A DNA stretch of 64,000 nucleotides from Noviluteimonas caseinilytica (GTDB lineage Bacteria > Pseudomonadota > Gammaproteobacteria > Xanthomonadales > Xanthomonadaceae). This document shows, in pieces, positions 17,922 to 27,400 of the stretch; position 1 is the first letter of the stretch; each line of letters starts with the position of its first letter. The notes under the pieces were generated by a model. It searched no databases and was not told the origin of the DNA. It was given only the letters and a program-made list of their open reading frames with translations. The position numbers and the translations under genes were made by a program. The stretch spans positions 930,001-994,000 of the forward strand of contig NZ_AP024545.1 of assembly GCF_018406605.1 (NCBI RefSeq), in the 5' to 3' direction.

Positions 17922-18602
17922 TCAGGAGCAACCTTCCACGTAGTCCACCTGCGGCGGCACGCCGAGGCGCCACGCGGTGACCTTGCCGGTGGCATCGGTC
18001 TCGAACACCGCGATGCCGGGGCCGCCGTCGGGATCCGTCGCGCGCAGGTTCATCGCGCCCTCGACGTACTTGTGCTTCTGCTCGGCGACGCCCTTGTACA
18101 GATCGTGGATCTGCGCGGTGGTCATGCCGACGCGACCGCCGCCCGGCGCGGTGATGTCGGGCACGCGCACGTCCAGGCGCGAGAAGTGGCCGCCTTCGAC
18201 CATGAAGGCGAACCGGAAGCCGCCTTCGCTGCGCGGCGTCGGGAAGAGGTAGTAGCAGCCGTTCGGTTCCGACGGTGCGCCGTCGAGGTCCTTGCCCCAG
18301 GCCTGGCGCACCTGCTCTTCGCTCGCGCCCCAATGCGCGGGGCCGAAGCCGGCGAAGGTGATCGCGCCTTCGGCCGGACGCGGGCCGGTGTCGGTCATCG
18401 TGGTGGTTGCCGGTGCGGGCATCGCGGTCGTCGACGGTGCAGGCGCGACGGTCGCGGCCGGCGGCATCGCCATCGTGGCGGGCGCGGCGACGGTGGCGGG
18501 CGACGGGGTGGTGTCGGCGGGCGTTGCATCGCGGCCCGTGCAGGCGGTGGCGGCGATCGTGATCGCGAAAGCCAGGGCGGTCGGGCGCAGGTAGGCGCGC
18601 AT
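17922..18602 (-). CDS. Lipoprotein with Ala/Pro/Thr-rich linker, unknown function
   Basis: 226 aa. Signal peptide with a lipobox-like AATAC at residues 17-21. A low-complexity linker of Ala, Thr, Pro and Met (about 25-75) leads into a folded domain (about 80-226) with FAGFGPAHWGASEEQVRQAWG and a C-terminal VPPQVDYVEGCS. The domain resembles uncharacterised periplasmic proteins and contains paired cysteines that could form a disulfide. Transcribed alone, about 68 bp upstream of the hmgA end. Confidence 0.7.
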   Translation of the reverse strand: MRAYLRPTALAFAITIAATACTGRDATPADTTPSPATVAAPATMAMPPAATVAPAPSTTAMPAPATTTMTDTGPRPAEGAITFAGFGPAHWGASEEQVRQAWGKDLDGAPSEPNGCYYLFPTPRSEGGFRFAFMVEGGHFSRLDVRVPDITAPGGGRVGMTTAQIHDLYKGVAEQKHKYVEGAMNLRATDPDGGPGIAVFETDATGKVTAWRLGVPPQVDYVEGCS

Positions 18603-18661
18603 GCAGTGTCCTCTCGTGATGGTGCGCGCAGCCTAGACCACGCGCGTCAACGCAATGACAA

Positions 18662-18685
18662 CGCCCTGCTTCAGGGCGCCTTGAA
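18662..18685 (-). terminator. Hairpin overlapping the hmgA stop codon
   Basis: A 7-bp stem CGCCCTG/CAGGGCG (18662-18668 with 18672-18678) has a 3-nt loop and includes the hmgA TGA (18671-18673). On the minus strand it is followed by TTGTCATT, a weak T-rich tail. Probably the 3' end of the hppD-hmgA transcript, though the poor T-run leaves doubt. Confidence 0.45.
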
Positions 18686-19966
18686 CTGCTTCTTCAATCC
18701 CGCCCAGCAATCCTGGTAGTTGCGCTGGCGATGCGCGGCGTCCATCGCCTGCGCGGTCGGCCGGATCACCGCGCGCGTTTCGAACATGAAAGCCATCGTG
18801 TCCTTGATGACGTCGGGCTTGGCGAGGTCGGCGGCGGACGCTTTCTCGAACGTCGCCGCGTCGGGCCCATGCCCGCTCATGCAGTTGTGCAGCGATGCGC
18901 CGCCGGGCGCGAAGCCTTCGGCCTTCGCGTCGTACACGCCGTGCACCAGTCCCATGAATTCGCTCGCCACGTTGCGGTGGAACCACGGCGGGCGGAACGT
19001 GTCCTGCGCGACGAGCCAGCGCGGCGGGAACACGACGAAGTCGAGGTTCGCGGTGCCGGGCGTGTCGCTGGGCGAGGTGAGCACGGTGAAGATCGACGGA
19101 TCGGGATGGTCGAAGCTGATGGAACCGATCGCGTTGAAGCGGCGCAGGTCGTACTTCACCGGCGCGTAGTTGCCGTGCCAGGCGACGACGTCGAGCGGCG
19201 AATGGCCGATCGCTGCGCGCCACAGGTGGCCTTGGAATTTCGCGATGAGCTCGAAATCGCCTTCGCGCTCCTCGAACGCCGCGTTGGGCGCGAGGAAATC
19301 GCGCGCGTTCGCCAGGCCGTTGCTGCCGATGGGGCCGAGGTCGGGCAGGCGCAGCAGCGCGCCGAAGTTCTCGCAGACGTAGCCGCGCGACGCGCCATCG
19401 GGCAATGCGACGCGGAAGCGGATGCCGCGCGGGACGATCGCGACTTCCTGCGGTTCGACTTCCAGCACGCCGAGTTCGGTTTCGATGCGCAGCCGGCCCT
19501 GTTGCGGGACGAACAACATCTCCGCGTCGGCGTCGTAGAAGAAACGGTCCTGCATGTCGCGGTTGGCGGCGTACAGGTGGATGCCGACGCCGTGCTGCGC
19601 GGCGGGCGAACCATTGCCCGCCATCGTGAAGAGGCCCTCGATGAAATCGGTGGGCGCTTCGGGAATCGGCAGCGGACTCCAGCGCAGCTGGTCCGGCGTG
19701 ACCGGGCCGTTGTCGAATTCGTTGTGCAAATGCGGCTGGTCGAAGCGCGCGAACGTGCCGTGCATCGCCGCGGGGCGGATGCGATACAGCCAGCTGCGAC
19801 GGTTCTCGCGGCGCGGCGCGGTGAACGCGGTGCCGCTGATCTGCTCCGCGTAGAGGCCGTGGGCGACGCGTTGGGGAGAATTGCGGCCGACGGGAAGCGC
19901 GCCTGCGACGGCTTCGGTGGCGTATTCGTTGGCGAAGCCGGATTGGTAGCCGGTGGATGTGATCAA
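18671..19966 (-). CDS. hmgA: Homogentisate 1,2-dioxygenase
   Basis: 431 aa, normal length. Fe(II) enzyme that opens the homogentisate ring in tyrosine and phenylalanine breakdown. Landmarks: YQSGFANEYATEAVAGALP at the start, LYAEQISGTAFTAPR, the iron region FPPRWLVAQDTFRPPWFHRN with SEFMGLVHGVYDAK, and LHNCMSGHGPDA. No in-frame ATG lies near the conserved N-terminus. TTG at 19966 is the best start, with a GGGGAAG-type ribosome site just before. It follows hppD by 59 bp across a hairpin repeat. Confidence 0.95.
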   Translation of the reverse strand: MITSTGYQSGFANEYATEAVAGALPVGRNSPQRVAHGLYAEQISGTAFTAPRRENRRSWLYRIRPAAMHGTFARFDQPHLHNEFDNGPVTPDQLRWSPLPIPEAPTDFIEGLFTMAGNGSPAAQHGVGIHLYAANRDMQDRFFYDADAEMLFVPQQGRLRIETELGVLEVEPQEVAIVPRGIRFRVALPDGASRGYVCENFGALLRLPDLGPIGSNGLANARDFLAPNAAFEEREGDFELIAKFQGHLWRAAIGHSPLDVVAWHGNYAPVKYDLRRFNAIGSISFDHPDPSIFTVLTSPSDTPGTANLDFVVFPPRWLVAQDTFRPPWFHRNVASEFMGLVHGVYDAKAEGFAPGGASLHNCMSGHGPDAATFEKASAADLAKPDVIKDTMAFMFETRAVIRPTAQAMDAAHRQRNYQDCWAGLKKQFKAP

Positions 19967-19983
19967 AAGCTTCCCCTTCCTGG

Positions 19984-20006
19984 CCCTCCCCACTGCGTGG
20001 GGAGGG
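19984..20006. repeat. Palindromic hairpin between hppD and hmgA
   Basis: CCCTCCCCAC (19984-19993), TGC loop, GTGGGGAGGG (19997-20006): a perfect 10-bp inverted repeat in the 59-bp gap between hppD and hmgA. There is no T-run on the minus strand, so it is not a typical terminator. It may be a mobile palindromic repeat or an RNA-stability element that sets the hppD to hmgA ratio. Confidence 0.6.
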
Positions 20007-20025
20007 GATTCTTGGAATTCGTCGC

Positions 20026-21117
20026 TTACAGGACGCCGCGACGCATCTGGTCGCGTTCGATGCTCTCGAACAGCGCCTGGAAGTTGCCTTCGCCGAAGCC
20101 TTCGTTGCCCTTGCGCTGGATGATCTCGAAGAAGATCGGGCCGATCGCGTTCTGGGTGAAGATCTGCAGCAGCTTGCGCTGCTTGGTCTCGGCGTCGGCG
20201 TCGATCAGGATCTTGTTGCGCGCCAGGCGCGCGACGTCTTCGCCGTGGTTCGGCACGCGCTGGTCGATCACGTCGAAATACGTGTCCGGCGTGTCGAGGA
20301 ACTCGATGCCTTCGGCGCGCATCGCTTCCACCGTCGAATAGATGTCGTCGGTGAAGCACGCGATGTGCTGGATGCCCTCGCCCTTGTAGGCGTCGAGGTA
20401 TTCGTTGATCTGCGACTTCGGATCGCTGGATTCGTTGAGCGGAATGCGCACGATGCCGTCCGGCGCGGTCATCGCCTTCGACACCAGGCCCGTCTTGCTG
20501 CCCTTGATGTCGAAGTAGCGGATCTCGCGGAAGTTGAACAGGCGCTCGTAGTAATCCGACCACTTCTGCATGTTGCCGAAGTAGAGATTGTGCGTGAGGT
20601 GGTCGATGAACGTCAGGCCGAAGCCCTTCGGATTTTGATCCGCGCCCTGCACCGGCAGGAAGTCGTCGTACATGCTGCCCTTGTCGCCGTACTTGTCGAC
20701 CAGGTACAGCATGCAATCGCCGATGCCCTTGACCACGGGCGCGTCGACCGCCTTCGTGTCCGGCTTGTGCGAGATCGCTTCGCCGCCGTTGCCGAGGACG
20801 GTCTTGCAGACTTCATCGGCCGGCTTGCGGAAGCGGATCGCGAACCCGCAGGCGCTCGGGCCGTGCGCGGCGGCGAAGTCGGCGGCGAAGGAATCGGGCT
20901 CTTCGTTGACCAGGAAATTGACGCCGCCCTGGCGATACACGGTCAGCGCGCGCGTCTTGTGGCGCAGCACGGCGGTGAAGCCCATGCGGCGGAAATAGTC
21001 GTGCAGCAGGTCGCCCTGGCCTTGCGGGGCCGCGAATTCGACGAACTCGAAGCCATCGATCCCCATCGGGTTCTCGAAGGTGGTGACCTGCATGCCGAGG
21101 TTGGGTTGGGCGCTCAT
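20026..21117 (-). CDS. hppD: 4-hydroxyphenylpyruvate dioxygenase
   Basis: 363 aa. Converts 4-hydroxyphenylpyruvate to homogentisate, the substrate of the downstream HmgA. N-terminal VOC half begins NPMGIDGFEFVEFAAPQG. The catalytic half has FGLTFIDHLTHNLYFGNM (first His ligand), QHIACFTDDIYSTVEAM (second His) and GPIFFEIIQRKGNEGFGEGN (Glu ligand). It starts 49 bp from a 20-bp palindrome shared with the divergent MarR gene and is probably repressed by it. Confidence 0.96.
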   Translation of the reverse strand: MSAQPNLGMQVTTFENPMGIDGFEFVEFAAPQGQGDLLHDYFRRMGFTAVLRHKTRALTVYRQGGVNFLVNEEPDSFAADFAAAHGPSACGFAIRFRKPADEVCKTVLGNGGEAISHKPDTKAVDAPVVKGIGDCMLYLVDKYGDKGSMYDDFLPVQGADQNPKGFGLTFIDHLTHNLYFGNMQKWSDYYERLFNFREIRYFDIKGSKTGLVSKAMTAPDGIVRIPLNESSDPKSQINEYLDAYKGEGIQHIACFTDDIYSTVEAMRAEGIEFLDTPDTYFDVIDQRVPNHGEDVARLARNKILIDADAETKQRKLLQIFTQNAIGPIFFEIIQRKGNEGFGEGNFQALFESIERDQMRRGVL

Positions 21118-21165
21118 GGCATTCTTCCGGGGGACAAGGGGGCAGGAGGCGCATCCTACACCTCC

Positions 21166-21185
21166 ATAGTTTCAGCTGAAACCAT
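21166..21185. promoter_or_regulatory. 20-bp palindromic operator between hppD and marR-type gene
   Basis: GTTTCAGCTGAAAC (21169-21182) is a perfect 14-bp palindrome. Extending it to 21166-21185 adds matching bases with a single mismatched pair. It lies in the 78-bp gap between two divergent genes, 11 bp before the MarR start codon and 49 bp before the hppD start. This is the expected size and place for a MarR-dimer operator controlling both genes. I have not seen a second copy near hmgA. Confidence 0.72.
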
Positions 21186-21195
21186 ACCCCGGGGG

Positions 21196-21681
21196 ATGTT
21201 CGTGAATACGCCCGACCCGCACGCCGACCACGACCACGCGGAGCTCGACCTGGACCGCTTCCTGCCCTACCGGCTGAGCGTGCTGTCCAACCGCATCAGC
21301 CAGGCGATCGCGCGGCTGTACCAGGCGCGCTTCGGGTTCGGCATCACCGAGTGGCGCGTGATCGCGGTGCTGGGGCGGTATCCCGCGTTGTCGGCGAACA
21401 CCGTCGCCGAGCGCACCGCGATGGACAAGGTGGCCGTGAGCCGCGCGGTCGCGCATTTGCTGGAACGCGGATTGCTGACGCGCGAGATGCATGGCGACGA
21501 TCGCCGGCGTTCGGTGCTCACGTTGTCGGAAGCCGGCTACCAGATCTACGACGAGATCGTGCCGCTGGCGCTGGGGCGCGAACGCAAGTTGCTTGCGACG
21601 CTGGATGCGGACGAACGCGCGCAACTGGAGCGCATCCTCGACAAGCTCGCCAACACCGGATTGCCCGCGATGCTGGAATGA
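21196..21681 (+). CDS. MarR family transcriptional regulator (probable regulator of hppD-hmgA)
   Basis: 161 aa winged-helix protein. The recognition region is SANTVAERTAMDKVAVSRAVAHL and the wing DDRRRSVLTLSEAGYQIY. A His/Asp-rich N-terminus (PHADHDHAELDLD) precedes it. ATG 21196 sits directly on a GGGGG run; GTG 21202, six bases later and in frame, is better placed for that ribosome site and may be the true start. Divergent from hppD with a palindrome between them, so probably autoregulated and a repressor of tyrosine catabolism; the ligand may be an aromatic intermediate. Confidence 0.88.
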   Translation: MFVNTPDPHADHDHAELDLDRFLPYRLSVLSNRISQAIARLYQARFGFGITEWRVIAVLGRYPALSANTVAERTAMDKVAVSRAVAHLLERGLLTREMHGDDRRRSVLTLSEAGYQIYDEIVPLALGRERKLLATLDADERAQLERILDKLANTGLPAMLE

Positions 21682-21711
21682 AAAAAGGCGGCCCGGAGGC
21701 CGCCTTTTTTT
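21681..21711 (+). terminator. Strong intrinsic terminator after marR-type gene
   Basis: A-rich start then GGCGGCC, CGGA loop, GGCCGCC and a run of seven T (21705-21711). The stem extends to 13 bp with the flanking A/T pairs and overlaps the last base of the stop codon. The symmetrical A- and T-runs make it active in both directions, so it also insulates the convergent peptide transporter gene. Confidence 0.92.
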
Positions 21712-21713
21712 GG

Positions 21714-21774
21714 ATCCCCGCCTACGCGGGGATGACGCAGTGGCTAGCCGCGCTTTGCGCGGGCCACTGCGTCA
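21714..21774. repeat. Double-hairpin palindromic repeat covering the peptide transporter stop codon
   Basis: First stem ATCCCCGC/GCGGGGAT (21714-21721 with 21726-21733). Second stem TGACGCAGTGGC/GCCACTGCGTCA (21733-21744 with 21763-21774), continued by CCGCGC/GCGCGG (21748-21753 with 21757-21762) after a 3-nt bulge. The minus-strand TGA of the transporter gene is the last three bases of this element. The first stem resembles dispersed palindromes I recall from Xanthomonadaceae genomes. Confidence 0.68.
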
Positions 21775-23280
21775 CTTCACGCCGTGCATCAGCTTCTGGA
21801 TCAACGGCGCGATCAGGAACAGGCCCACGCCGCCGACCATCAGGATGATGAAGCCCTGCGTGTAACCCGAGTACGCCGAGGCCACGGTCATGCCGGTCTC
21901 GCCGCTGACGTGGCTGGCGAAGATGCCCGACAGGTTGTTGCCGATGCCCGTCGACAGGAACCATCCGCCCATCGCGAAGCCCACGAGCTTCAGCGGCGCC
22001 AGCTTGGTGGTCATCGACAGGCCGATCGGCGACAGGCACAGCTCGCCGATGGACTGGATCACGTAGACCATGAAGAGCGTCCAGAACGGGATCTTGCCGG
22101 CCGCATCCACCATGCCCGACAGCGCGCCCATCAGCAGCAGGAACGCCAGGCCATTGAAGATGATGCCCAGGCCGAACTTGCGCGGGATCGACGGATTGCG
22201 CGTGCCCATCTTCACCCACGTCCACGCCAGGATCGGCGCGAACACGATGATCGCCAGCGAGTTGACCGACTGGAACCAGCCCACCGGGAACACGTGGCCG
22301 AACATGTCGCGGTCCACGATCTTCTCGGCGAGGAAGTTGAACGAGCTGCCCGCCTGTTCGAAGAAGCACCAGAACAGCACGTTGAACAGGAAGATCAGCA
22401 GCATCGCGATCGCGCGGTCGCGTTGCACCGGGCCTTCGCGCACGCCTTCGATCAGGATCATCACGCACAGCACGACGAACATCGCGCTGAGCACGTACTG
22501 CAGCGTGCCGGCGTCGATGCTGAGCAGGAAGAAGATCACCGGGATCGCGACGATCGCCGCGGCCAGCACGTAGAGCACCTTGCGCTTGCCGGCGGCGCCT
22601 TCTTCCGGCGGGCGGCCGATGCCTTCGAGCTGGCGGCGGCCGAACCAGAACCACACCAGGCTGATCAGCATGCCGACGCCCGACACCATGAAGACGATCT
22701 TGTAGGTCGGCATCGTGGGCGTGCCGCCCATCATGTGCTCGGCCATCCAGCCCGTCAGCAGCGGCGCGACCATCGCGCCCAGGTTGATGCCCATGTAGAA
22801 GAGCGTGAACCCGGAATCGCGGCGCTGGTCGGTCGGCGTGTACAGCTTGCCCACCATCGTCGAGATGTTCGGCTTGAACAGGCCGTTGCCCGCGATCACC
22901 GTCGCCAGGCCCAGGCGGAAGACCGTCTCGTCGGGGTAGGCGATCATGAACAGGCCCGCCGCCATCACCACCGCGCCGAGCAGGATGGATCGCTGGTACC
23001 CGAGGATCTTGTCGGCGACGTAGCCGCCGAAGATCGCCGCGGCGTACACCAGCGCCAGGTACGCACCGTAGATGCGGCTGGCGGGCGCTTCGCCCTCGCC
23101 GCCGCCGGCGTAGAAGGCCTGCACGATGTACAGCGTCAGCGCCCAGCGGATGCCGTAGAACGCGAAGCGCTCCCAGAACTCCGTCATGAAGAGCATCCAC
23201 AACGGCCGGGGATGCCCCATGACCTGTCGGAATTCCGGAATGGACGCGCTCGCGCCCTCTGTCGTCGCCGCTGTATTCAT
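21772..23280 (-). CDS. Proton-dependent oligopeptide (POT/PTR2) transporter
   Basis: 502 aa, about 14 membrane helices. Takes up di- and tripeptides with protons across the inner membrane. POT signatures are FWERFAFYGIRWALTLYI in helix 1, GGYVADKILGYQRSILLGA and FTLFYMGINLGAMVAPLLTG in helix 5, with FEQAGSSFNFLAEK in helix 7-8, where E. coli Dtp proteins have the conserved ExxER-related acidic residue. The E in FWERF belongs to that motif. Its stop lies in a double hairpin shared with the convergent region. Confidence 0.93.
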   Translation of the reverse strand: MNTAATTEGASASIPEFRQVMGHPRPLWMLFMTEFWERFAFYGIRWALTLYIVQAFYAGGGEGEAPASRIYGAYLALVYAAAIFGGYVADKILGYQRSILLGAVVMAAGLFMIAYPDETVFRLGLATVIAGNGLFKPNISTMVGKLYTPTDQRRDSGFTLFYMGINLGAMVAPLLTGWMAEHMMGGTPTMPTYKIVFMVSGVGMLISLVWFWFGRRQLEGIGRPPEEGAAGKRKVLYVLAAAIVAIPVIFFLLSIDAGTLQYVLSAMFVVLCVMILIEGVREGPVQRDRAIAMLLIFLFNVLFWCFFEQAGSSFNFLAEKIVDRDMFGHVFPVGWFQSVNSLAIIVFAPILAWTWVKMGTRNPSIPRKFGLGIIFNGLAFLLLMGALSGMVDAAGKIPFWTLFMVYVIQSIGELCLSPIGLSMTTKLAPLKLVGFAMGGWFLSTGIGNNLSGIFASHVSGETGMTVASAYSGYTQGFIILMVGGVGLFLIAPLIQKLMHGVK

Positions 23281-23414
23281 GCGGTGGCCCCTGTTTGGTT
23301 CGAAGGTAGTGCGTGCCGGGATGGCAGGCGATCCGGCCGAGCATCACCGGCCGGCGCGTGCGCCGTCAAACCCCCATCCGTGATGGTGCAGCGCAGCAGT
23401 TTCCTTAATACGGC

Positions 23415-24305
23415 TCACCTTCGATCGGAAGGTTGCCCGTAGCCATCCCCGGGGACGCCGATGACCGTGCGGACCTCGAACAGCTCCGGGAAGAAGGTGA
23501 GCTCCAGCGCCTGGCGCAGGAACCCGACCCCGCTCGAGCCACCCGTGCCCTTCTTGAACCCGATGATCCGCATCACCGTGCGCATGTGGCGGAAGCGCCA
23601 CAGCTGGAACTGGGTTTCCAGGTCCACCAGGTCTTCGCACAGGTGGTACGCGGCCCAGTGCGACTTCGTGTCTTCGTAGACGTGTTCGAACACCGGCACC
23701 AGGTCCGGCGAGAACGCGTGCGGCTTCGACCAGTCGCGCTCCAGGTGGTGCGCGGGCACGGCATGCCCGTGGCGCGCGAGGTAGCGCAGCGCTTCGTCGT
23801 ACAGGCTGGGCGCTTCGAGCACGGCGCGCAGCTTCGCCTGGCCCGCTTCGTCGTGCGCGAACACGCGCAGCATCGCCGCGTTCTTGTTGCCCAGCAGGAA
23901 TTCGATGGTGCGGTACTGCAGCGACTGGAAGCCCGACGACGGGCCCAGGATCTCGCGGAATTCCATGTATTCCGACGGCGTGAGCGTTTCGAGCACCGAC
24001 CACATTTCGGTCAGCTGGCGCAGCACCTGCTTGCAGCGCGCGAAGATCTTCTGGCACGCGTCCAGGCGGTCTTCGCGCAGGTGCACGATCGCCGACGACA
24101 ACTCGTGGATCAGCAGCTTCATCCACAGCTCCGAGACCTGGTGCTGGACGATGAAGAGCAGTTCGTCGTGGTGCGGGGGCACCGACAGTGGTTCCTGCGC
24201 ACCGAGCAGGCGTTCCAGCTGCAGGTACCCGCCGTAGGTCATCCGGCCGGACAGGTCCGTATGGATGCCGGCTTCGAGCGGACGTTCGTTGTCTTCGATG
24301 GTCAT
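23415..24305 (-). CDS. kynA: Tryptophan 2,3-dioxygenase
   Basis: 296 aa heme enzyme that opens the indole ring of tryptophan to N-formylkynurenine. Diagnostic residues: TYGGYLQLERLLGAQ, HHDELLFIVQHQVSELWMKL with the substrate-binding His, SGFQSLQYRTIEFLLGNKN, the heme-ligand region LWRFRHMRTVMRIIGFKKGTGGSSG and LTFFPELFEVR. The rest of the kynurenine route is not in the window. Its upstream neighbour on the same strand is the divergent nuclease promoter region; the peptide transporter lies downstream. Confidence 0.97.
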   Translation of the reverse strand: MTIEDNERPLEAGIHTDLSGRMTYGGYLQLERLLGAQEPLSVPPHHDELLFIVQHQVSELWMKLLIHELSSAIVHLREDRLDACQKIFARCKQVLRQLTEMWSVLETLTPSEYMEFREILGPSSGFQSLQYRTIEFLLGNKNAAMLRVFAHDEAGQAKLRAVLEAPSLYDEALRYLARHGHAVPAHHLERDWSKPHAFSPDLVPVFEHVYEDTKSHWAAYHLCEDLVDLETQFQLWRFRHMRTVMRIIGFKKGTGGSSGVGFLRQALELTFFPELFEVRTVIGVPGDGYGQPSDRR

Positions 24306-24468
24306 GTGCGTCTTTGCCGCATTGCAGCGGGCAAGGGTAGCGCAGCTTGGCTAGAGTAAGACGCGTGTCACACCGGGTGGGGACCATGCCGGGGCGGCAC
24401 GCCAACAAGAAGAACCAAGAAACCAGCGCGCCTTCGGGCCCGCACTCCAACTTCAGGGGACATCGTCG

Positions 24469-27400
24469 ATGAAATTGCACGTGCGCCAGCTGGCGCTCGC
24501 GGTAGGACTGTGTTGCGGCGGGATGGGCGCAGCCCATGCGCAGGTGGTGATCAGCCAGGTGTACGGGTCGGGCGGCAACAGTGGCGCCACGCTCAAGAGC
24601 GACTTCATCGAGTTGCGCAACAACGGCGCGACGGCCGTTGATCTCTCCACCTGGTCGGTGCAGTACGCCTCGTCCGTGGGGACCACGTGGCAGCGGACCA
24701 ATCTCACCGGCTCGATCGCGGCGGGCGGCTATTACCTGGTGAAGGAAGCCGATGGCGCAGGTGGGAGCACCGCGCTGCCGACACCCGATGCCACCGGCAC
24801 GATCGCCATGTCCGGGACGGCCGGCAAGGTGGCGCTGGTCGCCAACCAGGTGACGCTGTCGGGCGCATGCCCGTTGGCCTCGGCGGTCGACTTCGTCGGT
24901 TATGGCAGCGCGAATTGCTTCGAAGGCACGGCGCCGGCCCCGAGCGTGGCGGCATTCGGATCCGACCAACGCAAGAACAACGGCACCACCGACACCAACA
25001 ACAACGCCGCAGACTTCCAGGGCCTGGCTGCCGACCCGCACAACAGCGGCAGCGCACCTCCGCCGCCGCCGGATCCGGCCACGCCGATGTCGATCCACGA
25101 CGTGCAGGGCAACGGCCTGCAGTCGCCGGTCGCCAACCAGCGCGTCGAAGTGCAGGGCGTGGTCACCGCGAAGAAGTTCAACAACGGCTTCTTCCTGCAG
25201 GTGGAAGACGCGAACGTCGACGCCGATCCCGCCACGTCCGAAGGCGTGTTCGTGTTCACCAGCACCGCGCCCACCGTCAACGTGGGCGACCGCGTCAAGG
25301 TGACGGCGAAGGTGCAGGAATACACGCCGTCGACCAACCTCAACCAGCTCAGCATCACCGAAATGATCGAGCCCACGGTCGAAGTGCTGACGACGGGCAA
25401 CGCGATCCCGGCGCCGGTCGTGCTTGATTCCGCGCTGCTCAACGCCAGCGCCCTGCCCGGCACGCTCGAACGCCTCGAAGGCATGCGCGTGTCGATGGCG
25501 CAGGCCGTGGTCGTCGGCGCGTCCGACGGCAGCATCAACGAAGCGAACGCGACCTCGACCACCGACGGCGTGTTCTACGTCACCGCACCGGACGTCGCCA
25601 CGCCGTTCCGCGAACCGGGCATCGGCGTGCTGGACACCATCGCGATCCCCGCCGGCAAGACGCCGCCGCGCTTCGACACCAACCAGGAACGCCTGATGGT
25701 GCGCAGCCGTGGCCAGGTCGGCGCGTTGCCGATCGCGGTGGACGACGAAGCCACCATCGGCAACCTCGAAGGCGTGCTCGATTACTTCGACGGCACCTGG
25801 GCGCTGCTGCCCGATGCGAACAAGGTGCCCGTCGTCGCCGGCGGCAAGGTGCCCACCGCGGTCGACGATGCGCGCTACGAGGAAGCCACCATCGGCGGCT
25901 TCAACCTGCTGCGCTTCTTCGACGAAGTGCCGGACGGCAACGGCGCGCCGACGCTCACGCCCGCCGCGCTCGACATGCGACTGGGCAAGACCGCATGGGC
26001 GATCTGCGACTACCTGAAGACGCCGGACATCCTGGGCGTGGTGGAAGTGGAGAACCTGCGCATCCTGCAACTGCTGTCGGCGCGCATCGATGCCACGTGC
26101 CCCTCGCACGCGCCGCATTACGTGCCGTACCTGGTGCCGGGCAACGACGTGGGCGGCATCAACGTCGGCGTGCTCGCCAGCACGCGCGACAACGGTGCGG
26201 GCGTCCCGCGCGTCGAAGTGGCGTCGGTCACGCAGTTCGGCAAGGACGCGACCTTCGCCAACCCGAACGGCACCACCAGCCTGCTCAACGACCGCCCGCC
26301 GCTGGTGATGCGCGCGATCGTGCACCAGGACAACGGCGCCACCTGGCCGGTGAGCGTGGTCGTCAACCACCTGCGTTCGCTCAACGGCGTGGACGACAGC
26401 GCCTCGGGCAGCAGCGGCTGGGCGACCGAAGGCGCGCGCGTGCGCGGCAAGCGCGCGGCGCAGGCGGCCTACACCGCGGGCTTGATCGAATCGATGCAGT
26501 CCTCCAACCCGGGCGAACGCATCGTGCTGGTCGGCGACTTCAATGCGTTCGAGTTCAACGACGGCTACGTGGACGTGCTCGGCGTGGTGAAGGGGTCGCC
26601 CGCACCGGATGCCGAAGTGCTGACCGCCGTGCCCTCGCCGCTCACGACGCCGCTGGTCGATGGCTCGGAATTCGTGCCCCAGCCGCGCGAGCGTTACTCG
26701 TACGTGTTCGAAGGCAACGCGCAGAGCCTGGACCACGTGCTGCTCAACCAGGCGCTGATCGCCGATGCGATGCATGTCGAAGTCGACCATCCGCGCATCA
26801 ACGCGGACTTCGGCGTCGACAACTTCGGCGATGCGTCCACGCCCGTGCGCGTGTCGGACCACGACCCGGTGCGCGTGCGCGTGTCGCTGGCGTCGTTCCG
26901 CAGCGCCGATGTGCGGATGGCGATGACCGCGCCGGCGACGGTGCTGCCGGGCAACACCGCGCACTTCGATGCGCAGGTGGACAACGCGGGCCCGAATGCC
27001 GCGTTGAACGCCTCGGTCGCCTTCGTGCTGGATGGCGCGTGGTCGCCGACGATGACCGTGCCGGCCGGCTGGACGTGCGATGCGCCGCTGGTGGATGCGA
27101 CGACGACGACCGTGCTCTGCCGCAACGCCGACTTCGCGTCGGCCGCCTCGGCGAGCTTCGGGATGGACGTCGCTGTGCCGGTGACGATGGTGGCCGGATC
27201 AGTGCACGTGGCCGCGAGCGTCGCCTCGTCGATCACCGATCCGGCCAACGCCAACAACGGCGCGTCGGCGACGGTGGCCATCGATGGCCGCGCCGACCTG
27301 CGGGCCACGGTGTCCGGCCCGGTGCTCGGCGCGAAGCCGAACGTGGTGGCGCACTACCCGGCGCGCATCATCAACGCCGGCCCGGCCGCGGCATGGCAGC

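Noticed and set aside
23344..26964. A very long open frame on the minus strand, opposite the nuclease and kynA-nuclease gap
   Set aside because: It is antisense to the well-supported nuclease gene and partly overlaps kynA; composition is Arg/His/Val-rich with no domain. GC-rich third positions create such frames.
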